The position numbers were made by a program, and so were the translations under genes. From an uncultured Eubacteriales bacterium (GTDB lineage: Bacteria; Bacillota; Clostridia; Lachnospirales; Lachnospiraceae): a DNA stretch of 18,127 bases. This document shows, piece after piece, positions 1 through 9,340 of this stretch. Within the stretch, counting starts at the first letter, position 1. Each line of letters begins with the position of its first letter. The DNA is taken from the NCBI GenBank assembly GCA_900321525.1, contig ONWL01000019.1, positions 1 to 18,127 of the forward strand, read 5' to 3'. The notes below the pieces were generated by a model that saw only the letters and a list, made by a program, of their open reading frames with translations, was not told where the DNA came from and did no database searches.

Positions 1-2004
1 CGGAATCAGTTCTTCTTCCTCCTCTTGAATCTCAATTTCCTCTGACAGCATCGGTTCTTTCTTTTTCTTCTCAGAAGCAATGCGAATATCACGGTAACGT
101 CTCATACCGGTACCAGCCGGAATCAGCTGTCCGATCAATACGTTTTCTTTCAATCCAATCAATGGATCCACCTTGCCATTGATGGCTGCTTCTGTCAAAA
201 CCTTGGTGGTCTCCTGGAAAGATGCGGCAGACAGGAAGGAATTGGTAGCCAAAGATGCTTTTGTGATACCAAGCATGATTTGCTTGCCCACTGCCGGCTG
301 CTTGCCTTCTTCTTCCAGGCGCTCGTTCATATCGTTGAAGTCCAGCACATTCATGGTGATACCCGGCAATACATCGCTGTCGCCGCTTTCTTCCACGCGG
401 ATCTTCTTCAACATCTGACGTACAATCACTTCGATATGCTTGTCGTTGATTTCTACACCCTGCAGACGGTATACACGCTGTACCTCACGGATCATATAAT
501 CCTGTACGGCACGAACACCCTTGATCTTCAGAATGTCGTGAGGATTCACAGAACCTTCTGTCAGCTCGTCACCTGCTGCCAGATATGCGCCATCCTGAAT
601 CTTGATACGAGAGCCGTAAGGAATCAGGTATGTCTTGCTGTTGCCCTCTTCGTCTGCAATGACGATCTCACGCTTCTTCTTGCTGTCCTTGATGGTGGCA
701 TGTCCGCCAAACTCTGCGATGATGGCAAGACCCTTGGGCTTTCTTGCCTCAAACAACTCCTCTACACGAGGAAGACCCTGTGTGATATCTCCACCTGCCA
801 CGCCACCGGTATGGAATGTTCTCATGGTCAGCTGTGTACCAGGCTCACCGATGGACTGGGCTGCAATAATACCGACAGCCTCACCAACCTGTACCGGCTG
901 ACCGGTTGCCATGTTGGAACCATAACATTTTGCACAAATACCGATATGAGACTTACAGGTTAAGATGGTACGGATCTTGATGCTGTCACGACCGGTCTTT
1001 TCCAGCACAGCCATCACCTTCTTGGCTCGTCTTGGAGTAACCATATGATTGCACTTCACAATTACCTCGCCGGTATCCGGATCTACGATCTCCTCAGCCA
1101 GAAAACGCCCGGTAATACGATCTTCCAGACTCTCAATGGTTTCGGCTCCATCCATGAATCCCTTGATCTCCATAAATGGAATCGGCTTGCCTTCGCTACA
1201 ATCCTCTTCACGGATAATCAGATCCTGGGAAACATCTACCAGACGTCTGGTCAGATAACCAGAGTCCGCTGTACGCAGTGCTGTATCGGACAGACCCTTA
1301 CGAGCACCGTGCGCGGAAATAAAGTACTCCAATACGTCCAAACCTTCACGGAAGTTAGACTTAATCGGCAACTCGATGGCGCGACCAGTTGTATCTGCCA
1401 TCAAGCCACGCATACCAGCCAGCTGCTTGATCTGCTTATCAGAACCACGGGCACCGGAGTCTGCCATCATGTAGATGTTGTTGTACTTATCCAGACCACT
1501 TAACAGTGCATGGGTCAGTTCATCATCGATCTGCTGCCAAGTCTTGATGACTTCTTTATAACGCTCTTCCTCAGTAATAAATCCACGCTTGTAATTCCGG
1601 CCGATCCGGTCTACGGTCGCCTGTGCTCTGGCGATCATCTCCGGCTTCTGAGGCGGCACAGTCATGTCGCTGATGGATACGGTCATGGCTGCTCTGGTGG
1701 AATACTTGTAACCCATTGCCTTGATGGCATCGAGTACCTCAGCAGTCTTGGTGGCACCATGTGTATTGATGACCTTCTCTAAGATCTGCTTCAGACCCTT
1801 CTTGCCTACATGGAAATCCACTTCCAGTTTCAGCTCATTTTCCGGATTGGTTCTGTCTACAAATCCCAGATCCTGCGGCAGGATCTCATTGAAGATAAAT
1901 CTTCCCAATGTAGACTTCACATTGCGAATGATCTTCTCCCCTTCTAAATTCTCACCCTCTACACGCACGGTGATCATGGAGTGGAGTGTGATGATTCCAT
2001 TTTC
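1..2004 (-). pseudogene. rpoC: RNA polymerase beta' subunit, portion downstream of an in-frame stop (runs off the left edge)
   Basis: This is the continuation of rpoC in the same frame as the upstream part. Its 668 codons run to the window edge with no further stop; I checked the frame line by line. Conserved beta' features are intact: the second zinc site (one Cys in KCNHM, three in TCKSHIGICAKC), the bridge-helix and trigger-loop region with GARGS and GLMADTTGRAIELPI, and AAQSIGEPGTQLTMRTFHTGG. The visible end is an acidic stretch (EEIEIQEEEELIP), close to the usual C-terminus. Only the TAA at 2005-2007 separates it from the first part. The nearest downstream Met (nine codons after the stop) has no convincing ribosome binding site. 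It is therefore either the second half of an intact gene carrying one wrong base, or a dead fragment. Identity is certain; functional status is not. Confidence 0.9.
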
Positions 2005-3606
2005 TTATGCCAGAATGGCTTCGTTCATGTTCTTGAAGAACTTGCCCTCTCCCATTGCACCCGGTCTTTCCTGGGTCAGATAATAAATACCCAGAACCAT
2101 ATCCTGTGAAGGAACAGCCACCGGACCACCATCAGACGGCTTCAACAAGTTGTTTGGAGACAGCAGCATGAAACGGCACTCCGCCTGAGCCTCTACAGAC
2201 AGCGGCAGATGCACCGCCATCTGGTCACCGTCAAAATCGGCATTGAATGCGGTACAAACCAATGGATGCAGCTTGATAGCCTTACCCTCTACAAGGATCG
2301 GTTCAAATGCCTGGATACCCAGACGGTGCAGTGTAGGCGCACGGTTTAACATCACCGGATGTTCTTTGATAACATCTTCCAGCACATCCCATACCGGTGC
2401 TTCCAGATGCTCTACCATCTTCTTGGCACTCTTAATATTGTGGGCCATTCCTCTGGTCGCCAGTTCCTTCATGATAAACGGCTTAAACAACTCTACTGCC
2501 ATTTCCTTTGGCAGACCACACTGATAAATCTTCAGTTCCGGTCCTACTACGATAACGGAACGTCCGGAGTAGTCTACACGCTTACCTAACAGGTTCTGTC
2601 TAAAACGTCCCTGCTTACCCTTTAACATATCAGACAGAGACTTCAGGGCACGGTTACCAGGACCGGTGACCGGACGTCCTCTTCTGCCGTTGTCGATCAA
2701 CGCATCGACTGCTTCCTGTAACATACGTTTTTCATTACGGACGATGATGTCAGGTGCCCCCAGATCCAACAGTCTTGCCAGACGGTTATTTCGATTGATA
2801 ATTCTTCTATATAAATCATTTAAATCAGATGTTGCAAAACGTCCCCCATCCAACTGTACCATTGGACGCAGATCTGGTGGGATCACCGGAACCTTGGTCA
2901 GGATCATCCATTCCGGCTTATTACCAGACTGACGGAATGCTTCTACCACTTCCAGTCTCTTGATGATTCTGGCACGCTTCTGTCCGGAAGCATCCTCTAA
3001 CTCTGCTTTCAGTTCCTCAGAATCCTTCTCCAGATCAATGGACATCAGCAATTCCTGAACAGCCTCTGCTCCCATTCCTACGCGGAATGCATCGTGACCA
3101 TACTCCTCTACTGCTTCACGATATTCCTTCTCTGTCAATACCTGCTTGTACATCAGGTCAGTGGTTCCCTCATCCAGTACAATGTAAGATGCAAAATACA
3201 ATACCTTGTCCAATGTTCTGGGGGAAATATCCAGAATCAGACCCATACGGCTTGGAATCCCCTTAAAATACCAGATATGGGAAACCGGAGCTGCCAATTC
3301 GATGTGTCCCATACGCTCACGACGTACACTGGACTTTGTCACTTCTACACCACAACGGTCGCAGACAACACCTTTATAACGGATTTTCTTATACTTTCCG
3401 CAGTGGCACTCCCAGTCCTTCTGCGGTCCGAAAATACGCTCGCAGAACAGACCGTCTTTTTCCGGCTTTAATGTTCTGTAATTGATGGTCTCCGGCTTCG
3501 TGACTGCCCCTCTGGACCATTTCTCAATGACTTCCGGTGAAGCCAGACCGATCTTAATCTTATCAAAAGTCAGCGGCATGTAGACTTCATTGCTTGCTTC
3601 AGGCAT
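2005..3606 (-). CDS. rpoC: RNA polymerase beta' subunit, N-terminal part, ends at an internal TAA
   Basis: RpoC forms, with RpoB, the catalytic cleft of RNA polymerase. The ATG at 3604-3606 is preferred because AAGGGAG lies 8 bases upstream; a GTG three codons earlier overlaps that site. The 533 sense codons contain the N-terminal zinc site (Cys 67, 69, 82 and 85) and the catalytic Mg-binding motif NADFDGDQM at about residues 455-463. The frame stops at TAA (2005-2007), about 70 residues after the active-site motif, where a Tyr codon would be expected (AILA-stop-ENGIITLH). A normal bacterial beta' has roughly 1200 residues or more, so this product lacks over half of the protein, including the bridge helix and trigger loop. 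It lies downstream of rpoB in the same transcription unit, about 150 bases away. Confidence 0.93.
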   Translation of the reverse strand: MPEASNEVYMPLTFDKIKIGLASPEVIEKWSRGAVTKPETINYRTLKPEKDGLFCERIFGPQKDWECHCGKYKKIRYKGVVCDRCGVEVTKSSVRRERMGHIELAAPVSHIWYFKGIPSRMGLILDISPRTLDKVLYFASYIVLDEGTTDLMYKQVLTEKEYREAVEEYGHDAFRVGMGAEAVQELLMSIDLEKDSEELKAELEDASGQKRARIIKRLEVVEAFRQSGNKPEWMILTKVPVIPPDLRPMVQLDGGRFATSDLNDLYRRIINRNNRLARLLDLGAPDIIVRNEKRMLQEAVDALIDNGRRGRPVTGPGNRALKSLSDMLKGKQGRFRQNLLGKRVDYSGRSVIVVGPELKIYQCGLPKEMAVELFKPFIMKELATRGMAHNIKSAKKMVEHLEAPVWDVLEDVIKEHPVMLNRAPTLHRLGIQAFEPILVEGKAIKLHPLVCTAFNADFDGDQMAVHLPLSVEAQAECRFMLLSPNNLLKPSDGGPVAVPSQDMVLGIYYLTQERPGAMGEGKFFKNMNEAILA

Positions 3607-3637
3607 ATTCGGCACTCCCTTCTTCTCTATCCATCTT

Positions 3638-3735
3638 TAGACAATTGCGAAACTATGAAACCGAACGCCTTTGATCAGAAATTTCTGATGTACAGGCTGT
3701 TTTGGATCTATTCAAAGGAGTTTCACAATTGTCTA
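3638..3735 (-). repeat. nested inverted-repeat element between rpoB and rpoC
   Basis: A 17-base arm at 3638-3654 (TAGACAATTGCGAAACT) is complementary to 3719-3735 (AGTTTCACAATTGTCTA) with one mismatch, C3648 against A3725. In the transcribed minus strand this becomes a G-U wobble, so the RNA stem is unbroken. Inside lies a second stem, CCTTTGA (3668-3674) with TCAAAGG (3712-3718), abutting the first on one side. A perfect 16-base palindrome sits at 3674-3689. Together these could fold into a branched RNA of about 98 nt in the rpoB-rpoC mRNA. No U-run follows on the minus strand, so it is not an intrinsic terminator. It could be a processing or stability element, or a small palindromic repeat inserted in the gap. 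Confidence 0.6.
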
Positions 3736-3756
3736 CTATCTATCTTTTCCTATCTA

Positions 3757-6700
3757 TCACTCTTCGTAACTGTCGTCATCGTAATTGCCATCACCATAAT
3801 CGTCGTCACTGTCATTGTACTCATTCACTTCGTTGGATTTCTCTTCCACGTTCACAAGTTCCTCATCTTCTGAGAATTCCTGCTTGGTGTAACCATAGTC
3901 CTCCAACTCTCTGTCGTTGTAACGGCGGTCTGCGTCATCTAAGATAGAACGCATGTCTGTGTTGCCATAGTCTACACTTTCTGCAATCTCTACTTCTGTA
4001 TTGTCCTCATTGAGAACACGGACATCCAGTCCCAATGCCTGTAACTCCTTCAGCAGCACCTTAAAGGATTCCGGCACACCTGGCTCAGGGATATTTTCTC
4101 CCTTGATGATGGCCTCATAAGTTTTTACACGACCTACCACATCATCAGACTTGACAGTCAGGATCTCCTGCAATGTATAAGCAGCACCATATGCCTCCAG
4201 TGCCCAAACCTCCATCTCACCGAAACGCTGTCCACCGAACTGTGCTTTACCACCCAGAGGCTGCTGTGTCACAAGTGAATAAGGACCTGTGGAACGGGCA
4301 TGAATCTTATCATCAACCAGATGATGCAGCTTCAGATAATGCATGTGGCCAATGGTAACCGGACTGTCAAAGTATTCTCCGGTACGACCATCACGCAGTC
4401 TGACCTTACCATCACGGGAAAGCGGCACACCCTTCCACAATGCTCTGTGATCCAGATGACTGCCCAGATATTCCATCACATCCGGGCGCAGGGTATCTTC
4501 GTACTTCTCTACAAATGCCTCCCACTCCATGTTCACGTAATCATTGGCCACATCCAGTGTATCCATAATGTCCACCTCGTTGGCGCCATCGAATACAGGA
4601 GTGGAAATATTAAAGCCAAGAGCCTTGGCAGCAAGACTCAAATGGATCTCCAATACCTGTCCGATATTCATACGAGACGGCACGCCCAGTGGGTTCAGCA
4701 CGATATCAAGCGGACGGCCATTTGGCAGGAATGGCATATCTTCTACTGGAAGGACGCGGGAAACCACACCCTTGTTACCGTGACGACCTGCCATCTTATC
4801 ACCGACGGAAATCTTTCTCTTCTGTGCAATATAAATACGAACAACCTCATTTACACCTGGAGACAGTTCGTCATTGTTCTCTCTGGTAAACACCTTGGCA
4901 TCTACCACAATGCCATATGCACCATGAGGCAATTTCAAGGAAGTGTCACGCACTTCTCTAGCCTTCTCCCCAAAGATGGCACGCAACAGTCTCTCCTCTG
5001 CAGTCAATTCTGTTTCGCCCTTTGGTGTCACTTTACCAACCAGGATGTCACCGGCACGTACTTCTGCACCCACACGGATGATACCGTTCTCATCCAGATT
5101 CTTTAAGGCATCTTCACCCACGCCAGGCACATCACGGGTAATCTCTTCCGGTCCTAACTTGGTGTCTCTTGCTTCTGCCTCAAACTCCTCGATATGAATA
5201 GAGGTATACACATCTTCCTGTACCAGACGTTCGCTGAGTAACACCGCATCCTCGTAGTTGTATCCTTCCCATGTCATAAATCCGATCAGCGGATTCTTAC
5301 CCAGTGCAATTTCACCCTGGCAGGTAGACGGACCGTCTGCCAATACTTCTCCTACTCCCACACGATCACCACGACTAACGATCGGTTTCTGGTTATAACA
5401 GTTGTTCTGGTTGCTACGGGAGAACTTGGTCAGCGGATACCGAACCTTCTTCCCTTCATCTGTCTTGATGATGATCTCATTGGAAGCTGCACGCTCTACA
5501 ATACCTGCGCAGTCAGATACCACACATACACCGGAGTCATAGGCTGCCTTATCTTCCATACCGGTACCCACTACAGGTGCCTCGGTGATCATCAACGGCA
5601 CTGCCTGACGCTGCATGTTAGACCCCATCAACGCACGGTTCGCATCATCATTCTGCAAGAATGGAATCATGGAAGTCGCCACAGAAAATACCATCTTCGG
5701 AGAAACATCCATCAAATCCACTCTGCTCTTCTCAAACTCGGAAGTCTCCTCACGGAAACGTCCGGATACATTATTGTGAATGAAGTGACCTTCTTCATCT
5801 AACGGCTCATTTGCCTGTGCCACTACATAATCATCCTCTTCGTCTGCGGTCAGATAGCGATATTCATCTGTGACACGAGGATTCTTCGGGTCGGACTTGT
5901 CCAGTACCAGATATGGTGCCTCCACAAATCCATATTCATTGACTCTCGCATACGTAGCCAAAGAGTTGATCAAGCCGATGTTTGGACCTTCCGGAGTCTC
6001 AATGGGACACATTCTTCCATAATGGGTATAGTGTACGTCTCGCACCTCGAATCCGGCACGGTCTCTGGACAAACCGCCTGGTCCAAGTGCAGACAGACGA
6101 CGCTTATGTGTCAACTCGGACAACGGATTATTCTGATCCATGAACTGAGACAACTGAGAACTTCCAAAGAACTCTTTCACAGCAGCTGTCACAGGCTTAA
6201 TGTTAATCAGAGACTGAGGGGTAATGCCATCTACATCCTGCGTGGTCATACGCTCACGTACCACACGCTCCATACGGGACATACCGATCCTGTACTGATT
6301 CTGTAACAACTCACCTACCGCACGGATACGACGGTTGCCCAAGTGGTCAATGTCATCCTTTGTTCCGATGCCATGTTCCAGATGCAGGCAGTAGTTAATA
6401 GAAGCAATGATATCTTCCTTGGTAATGTGCTTTGGAATCAGCTCACCCATATTCTTATGGATGGCGATCTTCTGGGTTTCCTCTGTATCATTCTCCTGTA
6501 AAATCTTCTCTAACAGAGGATAAAATACCAGTTCCTGAATGCCTGCTTCCGCCGGATCAAAAGACAGATATGCTCTGGCATCTACCATCATATTAGACAG
6601 CACTTTGACCACACGCTCTTCTGTCTGGATGTACACATATGGCACAGCTGCATTCTGAATCTCTGTTGCCGTTTCCCGGTTCAATGTGGTACCTGCCGCA

Positions 6701-7623
6701 AATAACACCTCACCAGTAGACGGATCAATCACATCCTCTGCCAGTATCTGTCCATTTAAGCGGTTACGGAAATGCAGCTTCTTATTAAACTTGTAACGTC
6801 CCACCTTTGCCAGATCATATCGGTGGTAATCAAAAAACATACTATTCAACAGGCTCTCTGCGCTGTCCACGGACAACGGTTCACCTGGTCTGATCTTCTT
6901 ATATAATTCCAACAAACCTTCTTGATAAGACTTGGATGTATCCTTCTGGAAGCTGGCAATCAGCTTGGGCTCCTCACCAAACAGGTCAATGATCTCATTG
7001 TTGGTTCCCCAGCCCAGTGCACGAATCAGGACTGTAATCGGAACCTTACGGGTTCTATCTACCCGTACATAGAAAATATCATTGGAATCGGTCTCATATT
7101 CTAACCATGCACCACGATTTGGAATCACAGTACTGCTGAACAGTCTCTTACCTACCTTATCGTGGGCAATGCCATAATAAATACCGGGTGAACGAACCAA
7201 CTGACTAACAATAACACGTTCTGCACCATTGATCACGAAAGAGCCTGTATCCGTCATCAACGGCAAGTCACCCATGAAAATCTCATGGCTGCTCAGCTCA
7301 TCCTTGTCCTTGTTATACAGCTTTACAGTAACCTTCAAAGGAGCCGCATAAGTCGCATCACGCTCCTTACACTCTTCAATTGTATATTTCTTTTCATCCT
7401 TGCAGAGTCTAAAACTTCCAAACTCCAGGCTAAAATGTCCTGCAAAGTCTGTAATTGGAGAAATATCTTCAAATACTTCCTTTAAACCGTCAGTCAAGAA
7501 CCATTGATAGGAATCTTTCTGAATCTCGATTAAATTCGGCATTTTGAGAACTTCCTTCTGTCGGGAATAGCTCATACGCATGCTTTTTCCTGATTTCACA
7601 GGCCGGATTCTATTCTTTTCCAT
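3757..7623 (-). CDS. rpoB: RNA polymerase beta subunit
   Basis: RpoB is a catalytic core subunit of RNA polymerase and the target of rifamycins. The 1288-residue product is full length. The rifampicin-binding segment lies at about residues 488-523 (SQLSQFMDQNNPLSELTHKR). It keeps the Asp, His and Ser (496, 506, 511) equivalent to E. coli D516, H526 and S531, so the classic resistance changes are absent. GDKMAGRHGNKGV and PLGVPSRMNIGQ are present near the C-terminal third. The start ATG follows GGGGTGA by about 10 bases. The last 40 or so residues form a very acidic tail rich in Asp, Glu, Tyr and Asn. The gene follows its own promoter and a leader of about 115 bases, and precedes rpoC. Confidence 0.98.
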   Translation of the reverse strand: MEKNRIRPVKSGKSMRMSYSRQKEVLKMPNLIEIQKDSYQWFLTDGLKEVFEDISPITDFAGHFSLEFGSFRLCKDEKKYTIEECKERDATYAAPLKVTVKLYNKDKDELSSHEIFMGDLPLMTDTGSFVINGAERVIVSQLVRSPGIYYGIAHDKVGKRLFSSTVIPNRGAWLEYETDSNDIFYVRVDRTRKVPITVLIRALGWGTNNEIIDLFGEEPKLIASFQKDTSKSYQEGLLELYKKIRPGEPLSVDSAESLLNSMFFDYHRYDLAKVGRYKFNKKLHFRNRLNGQILAEDVIDPSTGEVLFAAGTTLNRETATEIQNAAVPYVYIQTEERVVKVLSNMMVDARAYLSFDPAEAGIQELVFYPLLEKILQENDTEETQKIAIHKNMGELIPKHITKEDIIASINYCLHLEHGIGTKDDIDHLGNRRIRAVGELLQNQYRIGMSRMERVVRERMTTQDVDGITPQSLINIKPVTAAVKEFFGSSQLSQFMDQNNPLSELTHKRRLSALGPGGLSRDRAGFEVRDVHYTHYGRMCPIETPEGPNIGLINSLATYARVNEYGFVEAPYLVLDKSDPKNPRVTDEYRYLTADEEDDYVVAQANEPLDEEGHFIHNNVSGRFREETSEFEKSRVDLMDVSPKMVFSVATSMIPFLQNDDANRALMGSNMQRQAVPLMITEAPVVGTGMEDKAAYDSGVCVVSDCAGIVERAASNEIIIKTDEGKKVRYPLTKFSRSNQNNCYNQKPIVSRGDRVGVGEVLADGPSTCQGEIALGKNPLIGFMTWEGYNYEDAVLLSERLVQEDVYTSIHIEEFEAEARDTKLGPEEITRDVPGVGEDALKNLDENGIIRVGAEVRAGDILVGKVTPKGETELTAEERLLRAIFGEKAREVRDTSLKLPHGAYGIVVDAKVFTRENNDELSPGVNEVVRIYIAQKRKISVGDKMAGRHGNKGVVSRVLPVEDMPFLPNGRPLDIVLNPLGVPSRMNIGQVLEIHLSLAAKALGFNISTPVFDGANEVDIMDTLDVANDYVNMEWEAFVEKYEDTLRPDVMEYLGSHLDHRALWKGVPLSRDGKVRLRDGRTGEYFDSPVTIGHMHYLKLHHLVDDKIHARSTGPYSLVTQQPLGGKAQFGGQRFGEMEVWALEAYGAAYTLQEILTVKSDDVVGRVKTYEAIIKGENIPEPGVPESFKVLLKELQALGLDVRVLNEDNTEVEIAESVDYGNTDMRSILDDADRRYNDRELEDYGYTKQEFSEDEELVNVEEKSNEVNEYNDSDDDYGDGNYDDDSYEE

Positions 7624-7745
7624 ATTGACGTTTCACCCCGTTTTTGATTTATTTTGCGTAAATAGACAGAGCCCGCCTTTTGCAATACAAGTCAGCTCTG
7701 AATACATACATTTTGCAATTTAGGGCATAATAACCCTATCTTGCT

Positions 7746-7774
7746 ATTATAGTGCACCTATCATGATAACACAA
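7746..7774 (-). promoter_or_regulatory. predicted promoter of rpoB-rpoC
   Basis: On the minus strand, TTGTGT (7769-7774) and a perfect TATAAT (7746-7751) are separated by 17 bases. A second possible pair just upstream is TTGACT (7787-7792) with TTATCA (7764-7769), also 17 apart. The predicted start near 7739 leaves a leader of about 115 bases before rpoB. That leader contains two small hairpins, TAGGG/CCCTA at 7721-7738 and CAGAGC/GCTCTG between 7667 and 7700. A terminator after rplL fits a separate start for rpoBC. Confidence 0.6.
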
Positions 7775-7834
7775 GGCACTTTGGAAAGTCAATCCTTTTT
7801 TATCCATTTTTTTCATCTTTTTTTCAACTTTCTC

Positions 7835-7863
7835 TTTACAAATCCATTTTCTCATAGTACAAT
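7835..7863 (+). promoter_or_regulatory. predicted promoter of tRNA-Pro
   Basis: TTTACA (7835-7840) and TACAAT (7858-7863) are separated by exactly 17 bases, close to the sigma-A consensus. The predicted start near 7870 is about 80 bases upstream of the mature tRNA. The promoter is divergent from the rpoB promoter, with the two -35 boxes about 60 bases apart. Confidence 0.65.
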
Positions 7864-7951
7864 ATATAAGAATTGTGTGATGTCTCAGTTTTACGATTAC
7901 ATGGGAAATTGCGTCTTTGGAATCGACTCTGACACTGATCCAATCAACTAT

Positions 7952-8024
7952 CGGGGTGTAGCGCAGGTGGTAGCGCGCATGACTGGGGGTCATGAGGCCG
8001 CAAGTTCAAGTCTTGTCACTCCGA
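7952..8024 (+). tRNA. tRNA-Pro, anticodon GGG
   Basis: A complete 73-nt cloverleaf can be drawn by hand. The acceptor stem CGGGGTG (7952-7958) pairs with CACTCCG (8017-8023), with a G-U pair. The D stem is GCGC/GCGC around AGGTGGTA. The anticodon stem CATGA/TCATG has loop CTGGGGG, with anticodon GGG at 7985-7987. The T arm has loop TTCAAGT, and the discriminator is A8024. The CCA end is not encoded (TTT follows). GGG reads the proline codons CCC and CCU. It is the only plus-strand gene in the window and has its own promoter and terminator. Confidence 0.95.
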
Positions 8025-8070
8025 TTTTCCATTTTTAATTCAATTACCTTTTCTTTATTATTTTTCTTGC

Positions 8071-8106
8071 AAAAAAGAGTGAAGCCAACAGCTTCGCTCT
8101 TTTTTG
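8071..8106 (+). terminator. intrinsic terminator of the tRNA-Pro transcript
   Basis: The stem GAGTGAAGC (8077-8085) pairs with GCTTCGCTC (8091-8099) around loop CAACA, with one non-Watson-Crick pair, and is followed by TTTTTTT. An A-run precedes the stem, so it could also work on the minus strand. Confidence 0.85.
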
Positions 8107-8205
8107 TTTCAACACCCACTTCTTTACATGTACATTTGACATAAGAATGCTCTGATCACATCTTGTTGGATCCTACTTTTTGGGTGGCAGAATTTTCCTG
8201 TTACC

Positions 8206-8252
8206 AAAAAAGCTGCTGCGTACAGATGATACCCATCTATCCCGCAACAGCT
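8206..8252 (-). terminator. intrinsic terminator after rplL
   Basis: On the minus strand the 10-base arm at 8252-8243 (AGCTGTTGCG) pairs with CGCAGCAGCT (8220-8211), with one G-U wobble. The loop is 22 bases and the stem runs into TTTTTT (8211-8206). It lies about 30 bases after the rplL stop codon and would separate rplJL from rpoBC transcription. Confidence 0.8.
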
Positions 8253-8281
8253 TTCTCTGCGTTTTTATTTCGACAGCTTGA

Positions 8282-8647
8282 TTACTTAATTGTAACCTTT
8301 GCTCCCTCAGCCTCTAACTTAGTCTTAGCTTCCTCAGCCTCTTCCTTGGAAACGCCCTGCTTCAGAACAGTAGGAGCACCATCTACAGCAGCCTTAGCTT
8401 CCTTCAGACCCAGACCAGTGATGTCACGAACAACCTTGATGACCTTAACCTTGTTTGCACCAGCCTCTGTCAGCTCGATATCAAACTCAGTCTTCTCCTC
8501 AGCAGCTGGAGCGTCGCCGCCTGCAGCAACTACAACAGCGCCTGCAGATGCAGATACACCAAACTCTTCTTCCATAGCCTTTACTAAATCATTTAACTCA
8601 AGAACGGTTAAACCCTTAATTACCTCGATAATCTCAGCGTTTGTCAT
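8282..8647 (-). CDS. rplL: 50S ribosomal protein L7/L12
   Basis: L7/L12 forms the flexible multimeric stalk of the large ribosomal subunit, which recruits elongation and initiation factors. The 121-residue product has the expected three parts: an N-terminal dimerisation helix region (ELNDLVKAMEEEFGV), an Ala/Gly-rich hinge (about residues 35-52), and the C-terminal domain with KVKVIKVVRDITGLGLKEAK and the closing KVTIK. The ATG at 8645-8647 is chosen because GGAGGAAAG lies just upstream; an upstream in-frame start would add a few residues without family support. It is transcribed with rplJ, 186 bases upstream. That gap contains only a small hairpin (CAGGC/GCCTG, 8796-8808) and no gene. An intrinsic terminator follows. 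Confidence 0.97.
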   Translation of the reverse strand: MTNAEIIEVIKGLTVLELNDLVKAMEEEFGVSASAGAVVVAAGGDAPAAEEKTEFDIELTEAGANKVKVIKVVRDITGLGLKEAKAAVDGAPTVLKQGVSKEEAEEAKTKLEAEGAKVTIK

Positions 8648-8833
8648 TTTTCTTTCCTCCATATTTCTCATTATAGGAATTGTCGTAACTTTTCAGAATT
8701 CACCATTATTCTGTGAAAGTACCGAACCATTACGAATCGTCAGGGATATGCGGCTCCCGTCAGCCTTCAACTGATCCAAATGGTCATCTGTATATCAGGC
8801 TATGCCTGCCAGAATCTTCATCCGGTTCCTTCA

Positions 8834-9340
8834 TTAAGCCTCTGCTTCTGCAGGAGCTGCGTCCTTCTCAGCAATCTGCTTAAGAACACGAGCGAAGCTT
8901 GCAATCGGAGACTGCATACTGCCAAGCAATCTGGACAGCAATACTTCTCTGGATGGGATGGTAGCGATTACCTTGATACCATTCTCATCGTAGTATGTGC
9001 CATCTACTACACCGCACTTTAACTCAAGTGCCTTGTTCTCCTTTGCAAAGTCATATAAGATCTTTGCTGGTGCAGCAGCATCACCCTTGGTGGATGCCAT
9101 TGCTGTAGGTCCCTCTAACTTCTCAGCCAGACTTTCAAAAACAGTTCCTTCGATCGCACGCTTGATCATGGTATTCTTATATACCTTATAAGAAACACCA
9201 GCTTCTCTCATCTGCTTACGAAGAATAGTATCCTGCTCTACTGTAAGTCCACGGGCATCTACTAATACAACTGCAGTTGCGCCGTCTAACTGGTCAGAAA
9301 TTTCAGCAACGATTGGCTGCTTTAATTCAACCTTAGCCAT
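8834..9340 (-). CDS. rplJ: 50S ribosomal protein L10
   Basis: L10 anchors the L7/L12 dimers to the ribosome and binds its own mRNA leader as an autoregulator. The 168-residue product starts MAKVELKQ at an ATG with GGAGG 8 bases upstream. It shows the L10 N-terminal domain (VVLVDARGLTVEQ, LRKQMREAGVSYKVYKNT) and an Ala/Glu-rich C-terminal tail (EKDAAPAEAEA) where L7/L12 dimers bind. An upstream in-frame extension lacks family support and overlaps the attenuator. It is first in the rplJ-rplL unit, behind a leader and its own promoter. Confidence 0.97.
   Translation of the reverse strand: MAKVELKQPIVAEISDQLDGATAVVLVDARGLTVEQDTILRKQMREAGVSYKVYKNTMIKRAIEGTVFESLAEKLEGPTAMASTKGDAAAPAKILYDFAKENKALELKCGVVDGTYYDENGIKVIATIPSREVLLSRLLGSMQSPIASFARVLKQIAEKDAAPAEAEA

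Noticed and set aside
280..963. Plus-strand open frame of 227 codons opposite rpoC
   Set aside because: It is antisense to highly conserved beta' sequence and looks like a shadow frame.
2005..2007. Recoding of the rpoC stop as selenocysteine or pyrrolysine
   Set aside because: These use UGA and UAG, not UAA, and TAA ends neighbouring genes normally.
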